Positions 31,436 to 35,022 of a DNA stretch of 35,022 nt are shown here, one piece after another. The notes beneath the pieces are model-generated. The model had not been told where the DNA came from. It saw nothing but the letters and a program-made list of their open reading frames with translations, and ran no database searches. Position 1 is the stretch's first letter, and each line of letters begins with the position of its first letter. The position numbers and the translations under genes are program-made. Source of the DNA: Actinomycetota bacterium (GTDB taxonomy: Bacteria > Actinomycetota > Acidimicrobiia > Acidimicrobiales > CADCTF01); assembly GCA_019348255.1 (NCBI GenBank), contig JAHWJU010000014.1, forward strand, positions 1 to 35,022, in the 5' to 3' direction.

Positions 31436-31707
31436 TCCCCTGCCTCCAAAATGGTTCGAGCGGCCATGGCGTGCTCGCCGGTGACGCGCAGACTGTCGTT
31501 GACCTTGGCCACGTCCCACAACGGCAACGTGTTGATGCGACCTTCGTCGAGTGCAGCGACGACCTCTTCGGCCTGGACGCCGATGCGGCGAGCCAGTCCG
31601 AGGATCATGCCGACGAGCACGACGACGGCCGAGATGACGACAAGAGCGATGACGTAACCGACGTACCACCCCGTCAGGACGGCCTCACCCTGTTGTGCCG
31701 TAAGCAC
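31432..31707 (-). CDS. Small membrane-anchored helical protein, first of the unit
   Basis: GTG 31707 gives 91 aa. The membrane helix GYVIALVVISAVVVLVGMIL is followed by a soluble helical part (ARRIGVQAEEVVAALDEGRI; VAKVNDSLRVTGEHAMAART). AGGGGGGGTG before the GTG is a good ribosome site. It diverges from the 31814 gene, so the unit's promoter should lie in 31708-31813. Its function is unknown. Confidence 0.7.
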   Translation of the reverse strand: MLTAQQGEAVLTGWYVGYVIALVVISAVVVLVGMILGLARRIGVQAEEVVAALDEGRINTLPLWDVAKVNDSLRVTGEHAMAARTILEAGE

Positions 31708-31813
31708 CAGGCACCCCCCCTTCCTCTGTGTGTGCCGTCACAGTAGACCGGCAACACTTAGCGGGCAAGGCAACGGCCCGCACTTTCGTGCCGGCGCAGG
31801 TACGTTGGTCCCT

Positions 31814-32632
31814 GTGAGCCAGCCCAGGAGCGACCATACCCATCCAGATAGCGCCGAGGGCACGGGCAATGCCTCTGGGGTCGGAGCGACGACGGAGCCG
31901 ACGGTACCGCCACAGCCCCAGCCCGTCGGCCCTGAAGATCCCGTACCGACGCCGCCGCCGCCGAACGAACCAGTTGGTCCGTCGAACCCGCCAACGCCGC
32001 CGCCTCCGGCTTCCCGGCGGTGGCTTCTCATGGCACTGGGCGCGTTGGCGCTGATGGCGGTGCTGGTGGGCGCGTTCCTCCTCGGTCAGAGGGCAAGCGA
32101 ACCCACCGCCCCTGCCCAGCCGGCGCCGTCGACGTCGTCCGCTCCGAGACCCGTCCCAGCTGACTTCGTCACCTACACCGACTCCGATGCCGGGTTCAGC
32201 CTGAAGCATCCGAACACGTGGCGCAGGGTGCCCACGGAGGACCTCCAGGTGCCCGACCCGCCGAACCTGGTGCTCAGCCCCGGCGGTCTCGACTACGTGT
32301 CGGTGCGGGTGACCGAGCTCGAGGGCAAGGTGGGGCCGGACAACGTCGGCGACCTCAAGGCCGTGACCGACGCCATCATCTCCGAGGCTGAAGTCCGGGT
32401 GCTCGAGCAGCGGTCGGTGACGGTCAACGGCATGGTCGGCTACTACTACCTGTACACCTTCAGCGACACCGCCTCTAAGCAGGAGGGGCTGCACTCCCAC
32501 TACTTCCTGTTCCGGGACAACAAGATGTACGCCGTGGTCTTCCAAGCCGTTCCGGCCGAAGCCATCCGGCGCCTCGAGCCCACCTTTGACGCCATTCGCG
32601 ACAGCTTCGTGAGCACCGAGAAGAGCGGCTGA
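31814..32632 (+). CDS. Membrane-anchored protein with Pro-rich N-terminus and extracytoplasmic domain
   Basis: GTG 31814 gives 272 aa. The N-terminal 70 residues are cytoplasmic, disordered and Pro-rich (VPTPPPPNEPVGPSNPPTPP). The membrane helix is WLLMALGALALMAVLVGAFL (about 75-95), followed by a Pro/Ser linker. The folded C-terminal domain (about 115-270) begins YTDSDAGFSLKHPNTWRRVP. It continues with LDYVSVRVTELEG and MVGYYYLYTFSDTASKQEGL, ending LEPTFDAIRDSFVS. The F-S-x-K-x-P-x-x-W opening and the final DAIRDSF pattern are typical of PsbP-like or DUF1795-type lipoprotein domains. Its role is unknown. Confidence 0.72.
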   Translation: MSQPRSDHTHPDSAEGTGNASGVGATTEPTVPPQPQPVGPEDPVPTPPPPNEPVGPSNPPTPPPPASRRWLLMALGALALMAVLVGAFLLGQRASEPTAPAQPAPSTSSAPRPVPADFVTYTDSDAGFSLKHPNTWRRVPTEDLQVPDPPNLVLSPGGLDYVSVRVTELEGKVGPDNVGDLKAVTDAIISEAEVRVLEQRSVTVNGMVGYYYLYTFSDTASKQEGLHSHYFLFRDNKMYAVVFQAVPAEAIRRLEPTFDAIRDSFVSTEKSG

Positions 32633-32765
32633 TACCTCCTCAGTGGGTGTAGGGAGCATCTACGTGTCACTGGTAGGTGTCATCTGCAGTTATTGACGGC
32701 GCACCTCCGCTGGGGCAAAACGGGGGGCGAAGGCCCGCTCGGGCTGGGGAAGGAGCGCCAGATCA

Positions 32766-32954
32766 ATGGCTGACCAAGAAGGTGAAGTGCGGGGGTTCGG
32801 GATCCTCCGCGAGTGCTGGAGGGACATCCGTGAACGGCGGGGGCCGGCACCGGATGAACAAGACGAGACCGGACCTTCGGCCATGGACCCGGTAGGCGGA
32901 GTGAGGCTGACGCCAGAGCACCGCCGGCGGATGGAGGACAGCTTTCGGGAGTAG
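32766..32954 (+). CDS. Small 62-aa hydrophilic protein
   Basis: ATG 32766 has AAGGAG ten bases upstream. The product is charged and probably partly helical (GEVRGFGILRECWRDIRERR; LTPEHRRRMEDSF). It is bounded downstream by a strong hairpin terminator, which supports a real short gene. No family is recognised. Confidence 0.55.
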   Translation: MADQEGEVRGFGILRECWRDIRERRGPAPDEQDETGPSAMDPVGGVRLTPEHRRRMEDSFRE

Positions 32955-32976
32955 CCGGCTGCCACTTCATGGCCAC

Positions 32977-33023
32977 GCGAAAGAGCCAGGCCCGGTGACC
33001 CCCCACCGGCCTGGCTCTTTCGC
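32977..33023. terminator. Bidirectional rho-independent terminator
   Basis: GCGAAAGAGCCAGGCC and GGCCTGGCTCTTTCGC form a 16-bp perfect stem, extended by GGTG/CACC with one bulged C. Terminal A and T runs suit termination on both strands. It serves the 62-aa gene on the plus strand and the coiled-coil gene array ending at 33051 on the minus strand. Confidence 0.85.
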
Positions 33024-33050
33024 TTGAAGCGGGTCCGAGTGTCTAAGGAG

Positions 33051-33677
33051 CTATGTCCCTGCCCCTTCGCAGCCGGGCCCAGGCGCCGCGCCCACACGGA
33101 CGGCGCTCTGGCAGTTGATGGAATTGGCATGGCCGTGGATGGTTTCGTTGCTCGGGTTGCCGTGGCCGGCGGGTGTGGCGGTGCCGACCTCGGCCAAGAC
33201 GTTGTCGAGGTCGATCTTGATTCCGGCCACCAGCCCGATGACCCGGTCGACGCGGCCGTTGATGGCAGCCACGCCGTCGTTGATCGAGCGCACCACCGGG
33301 GCCAGGGTGTTGACGTTGCCCTGGATGCCCCTCACCGTCCCGTTGATCGAGATGGCGTTGCCCTCGATCTTGGTGACCGTGCCGTCGATCGACCTGGCGA
33401 TGGTGTTGATCTCCTGGGCCTGGGCCGCCAGCGGCTGGGCCGCAGCCAGGATCTGCTGGGCGATCTCGTCGGTCTGGTCCAGCTTGGGCACGTTGGTGAG
33501 ATCCTCGGCGATGGGATCCACCTCGCCCACGATCACGTCCACCCGGTCGTCGATCTGCTGGGCGGCCAAGGTGGTGCGGGTCAACTGGATCACCGCGAAC
33601 AGGGCGAAGGCGAGCGTCATCGCCAGTGTCAGAGCGACGACGCCCTCCTCCCCTCTGCGTGAGGTGCCCGACGACAT
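33051..33677 (-). CDS. Membrane-anchored coiled-coil protein (array member A)
   Basis: ATG 33677 (or GTG 33686, which overlaps the upstream stop) gives 208 aa. The N-terminal membrane segment is VVALTLAMTLAFALFAVIQL. A long helix with repeated I-x-G-x-V units follows (ARSIDGTVTKIEGNAISING, TVRGIQGNVNTLAPVVRSIN), suggesting a coiled coil or stalk. The C-terminus has two cysteines and SAVRVGAAPGPGCEGAGT. Its last 55 bp are identical to the end of the gene entering at the right edge. It is the last gene of a same-strand paralogous array. No known family is assigned. Confidence 0.75.
   Translation of the reverse strand: MSSGTSRRGEEGVVALTLAMTLAFALFAVIQLTRTTLAAQQIDDRVDVIVGEVDPIAEDLTNVPKLDQTDEIAQQILAAAQPLAAQAQEINTIARSIDGTVTKIEGNAISINGTVRGIQGNVNTLAPVVRSINDGVAAINGRVDRVIGLVAGIKIDLDNVLAEVGTATPAGHGNPSNETIHGHANSINCQSAVRVGAAPGPGCEGAGT
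33053..33107 (-). repeat. 55-bp identical repeat, copy 1
   Basis: These bases match 34968-35022 without a difference. They encode the C-terminal 18 residues of array member A. The copy at the window edge encodes the same C-terminus of another member. Confidence 0.9.
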
Positions 33678-33679
33678 GG

Positions 33680-34360
33680 TCAGCACTGCCTCGGTCGGGT
33701 GCCCTGCGCCCCCACGGCCTGGGAGTTGCAGATGCTCCTCAGGTGCATGTTGACGTCCCTCAGGCCGCCAAGGATGTTGGCGGCGTCGGCCTTGGCCGCC
33801 GTCAGGCTGTGCGGGTTCTGGCCCATGAAGCCCTGGTTGCCGACGCCGTTGGCGTGCGCCACCCGCTGGTGGATGTTCTGGACACCCAACTTGTCCGGCG
33901 GGTCGTCGGCATCGACGAGCATGCCCCTGATGGTGGTGGCCTGACCCAGGATCGCCTTGAGCATCGAGGAGGTGTCCTTGAGGGAGCCATCGGTGCGCTT
34001 GAGCTTCGTGTCGATGGAGGTCAAGGCGGCCCTGATGTCCTCGGTCGAGCCCCGGATGGGCTTGAGCGCCGGGTCGATGCCCTCGAGGCTGGCGTTGATC
34101 GAATCGATCTGGTTGGGCAGGTCTCGCACGTCCCCGCCGGCTTGCAGCACGCCCTGGTCGGCGTCATCGAGGCCCGTGGTGATCGAGGACAAGGAGTTGG
34201 TGATGACGGTCAGGAAGACCACCACGACCACGGTGACGACGGTCAGGAGCACCACCCAGACCACCAACCACCGCTTCAGGAACTCCGACTGCCCTACCGA
34301 TGCCCGGGCCATCGCCCGGCGTGACGGTCCAATCGTCTCAGCAGCGGCCACTATCCCCAT
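33680..34360 (-). CDS. Membrane-anchored coiled-coil protein (array member B)
   Basis: ATG 34360 gives 226 aa. GTG 34351 is possible because GGATGGGG sits better before it. A membrane helix (WLVVWVVLLTVVTVVVVVFL, about 31-50) is followed by a helical stalk (DLPNQIDSINASLEGIDPAL; STEDIRAALTSIDTKLKRTD; GSLKDTSSMLKAILGQ). A distinct C-terminal part follows (QNIHQRVAHANGVGNQGFMG) with two cysteines near the end. It shares layout but little sequence with members A and C. It is separated from A by two bases and is probably co-transcribed. The cell-surface role is unknown. Confidence 0.72.
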   Translation of the reverse strand: MGIVAAAETIGPSRRAMARASVGQSEFLKRWLVVWVVLLTVVTVVVVVFLTVITNSLSSITTGLDDADQGVLQAGGDVRDLPNQIDSINASLEGIDPALKPIRGSTEDIRAALTSIDTKLKRTDGSLKDTSSMLKAILGQATTIRGMLVDADDPPDKLGVQNIHQRVAHANGVGNQGFMGQNPHSLTAAKADAANILGGLRDVNMHLRSICNSQAVGAQGTRPRQC

Positions 34361-34387
34361 CCCTTCTTTGCGTAGTCACGTGCCCCG

Positions 34388-34969
34388 TCACTTGCAGTGC
34401 CCGTCGTTGTTGCCGGTAAGGCCGGCGTCGATGCAGGCAGCGTTCTTCACGGCCTCGTTGGCCTCACCCAGGATGCTGGCGGTGTCGCCCCTGATCGCCT
34501 GGACCAGCTTGATCGTCTCGTCGACGTTCCGGTTGATCTGTTCGACGCCCCGGTTGATCGACCTGGCCACGTCCAGGATCTGCGCAGCCGTGCCGTTGAT
34601 GCCTCTGGCCGTGCCGTTGATGGTGAGCGCCGAGTCGGTGATGCTGGTGGCGGTGCCGTCGATCGACGCCGCCAGGTTGACGATGTCGGCCAGGTTCGGC
34701 GACAGCGGCGTCGACGACTCGAGGATCGACGTCCCCAGCTTGTTCGTGTTGTCCAGTCGGATGATGGACTTGGTGGCGGTGTTGATGCCCTCGCCATTCT
34801 TGGCAATCGACTCCGACTGGCGGTCGATGTCGTTGGCCAGCGTGGCGGTGCGGATGAGCAGGCCGACGGCGGCCACCAGGACCACCACCACCGCCGCCAT
34901 AGCTATGGCGCCCTGGCCCTGCTCGCCTCTTGAACGGTGCTGCGCTTTCATTGCGGTTTTCCCCCTCAT
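34388..34969 (-). CDS. Membrane-anchored coiled-coil protein (array member C)
   Basis: ATG 34969 overlaps the upstream stop (ATGA); 193 aa. ATG 34951 with AGGGGG nine bases upstream is an equally good start. A membrane segment (AIAMAAVVVVLVAAVGLLI) leads to a stalk with GTA/GTV-type units (NLAASIDGTATSITDSALTI, NGTARGINGTAAQILDVARS, INRGVEQINRNVDETIKLVQ). The C-terminus has two cysteines (NAACIDAGLTGNNDGHC). The I-x-G-T pattern matches member A, so the genes are paralogues. Its function is unknown. Confidence 0.75.
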   Translation of the reverse strand: MRGKTAMKAQHRSRGEQGQGAIAMAAVVVVLVAAVGLLIRTATLANDIDRQSESIAKNGEGINTATKSIIRLDNTNKLGTSILESSTPLSPNLADIVNLAASIDGTATSITDSALTINGTARGINGTAAQILDVARSINRGVEQINRNVDETIKLVQAIRGDTASILGEANEAVKNAACIDAGLTGNNDGHCK

Positions 34970-35022
34970 GTCCCTGCCCCTTCGCAGCCGGGCCCAGGCG
35001 CCGCGCCCACACGGACGGCGCT
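34966..35022 (-). CDS. C-terminus of a fourth array member (runs off the right edge)
   Basis: The frame encodes SAVRVGAAPGPGCEGAGT and stops at TGA 34966-34968, overlapping the start of member C. It is identical to the end of member A at both protein and DNA level. The rest of the gene lies beyond the window, so only its relation to member A can be stated. Confidence 0.7.
   Translation of the reverse strand, partial: SAVRVGAAPGPGCEGAGT
34968..35022 (-). repeat. 55-bp identical repeat, copy 2 (truncated by the window)
   Basis: Perfect match to 33053-33107. The match reaches the window edge, so the full repeat may be longer. Confidence 0.9.

Overview
The window comes from a high-GC bacterium. 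I infer a monoderm actinomycete (Actinomycetota) from GTG/TTG starts with purine-rich ribosome sites, many 4-nt start/stop overlaps, Pro/Thr-rich membrane-anchored proteins, and a phosphoesterase carrying both a Tat signal and an LPATG sorting motif. The sequence alone does not give the genus.

Left end (1-9055): accessory DNA at a tRNA-Gly(CCC) integration site. Two copies of the tRNA 3' part (1217-1261 and 9011-9055, 43 of 45 bases identical) lie in direct orientation, and neither has a 5' half. They read as the right boundaries of two tandem integrated elements, with the intact tRNA expected left of the window. The left element shows the start of a MobF/TrwC relaxase and a decayed histidine kinase. 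The second element (about 7.8 kb) carries a tyrosine integrase, a frameshifted excisionase, a basic coiled-coil protein, a three-gene cassette (unknown protein, Fe(II)/2-oxoglutarate dioxygenase-like protein, HEPN protein with zinc ribbon), a RES/Xre-type toxin-antitoxin pair, an unknown 405-aa protein, a small zinc-finger protein and a frameshifted WapI-like immunity gene. No replication or transfer genes are seen in it, so it looks like a defence or conflict-type island.

9100-10800: two divergent redox genes, an OsmC-family protein and a rhodanese-CBS protein. Each has one in-frame TGA exactly where the family has its reactive cysteine, and each has a hairpin whose loop begins 21 nt after that TGA. 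The best reading is a pair of selenoproteins with bacterial SECIS elements.

10800-21500: an OmpR-type two-component system followed by six tightly coupled genes: three glycosyltransferases, an ABC exporter half-transporter and two aminoglycoside-phosphotransferase-like kinases. A shared CTAA-type motif upstream of both the regulator and the six-gene operon suggests that the two-component system controls it. The product is unknown; a phosphorylated, exported glycoconjugate is an inference.

21600-30350: Tat/LPXTG metallophosphoesterase, methyltransferase, UbiB-like kinase, hemerythrin, phosphoribulokinase, a NarL/GAF-kinase two-component pair, and a CbbR-like LysR regulator.

30400-35022: small membrane proteins and a tandem family of membrane-anchored coiled-coil proteins. 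Two members of this family share a 55-bp identical 3' end, the second copy running off the window.
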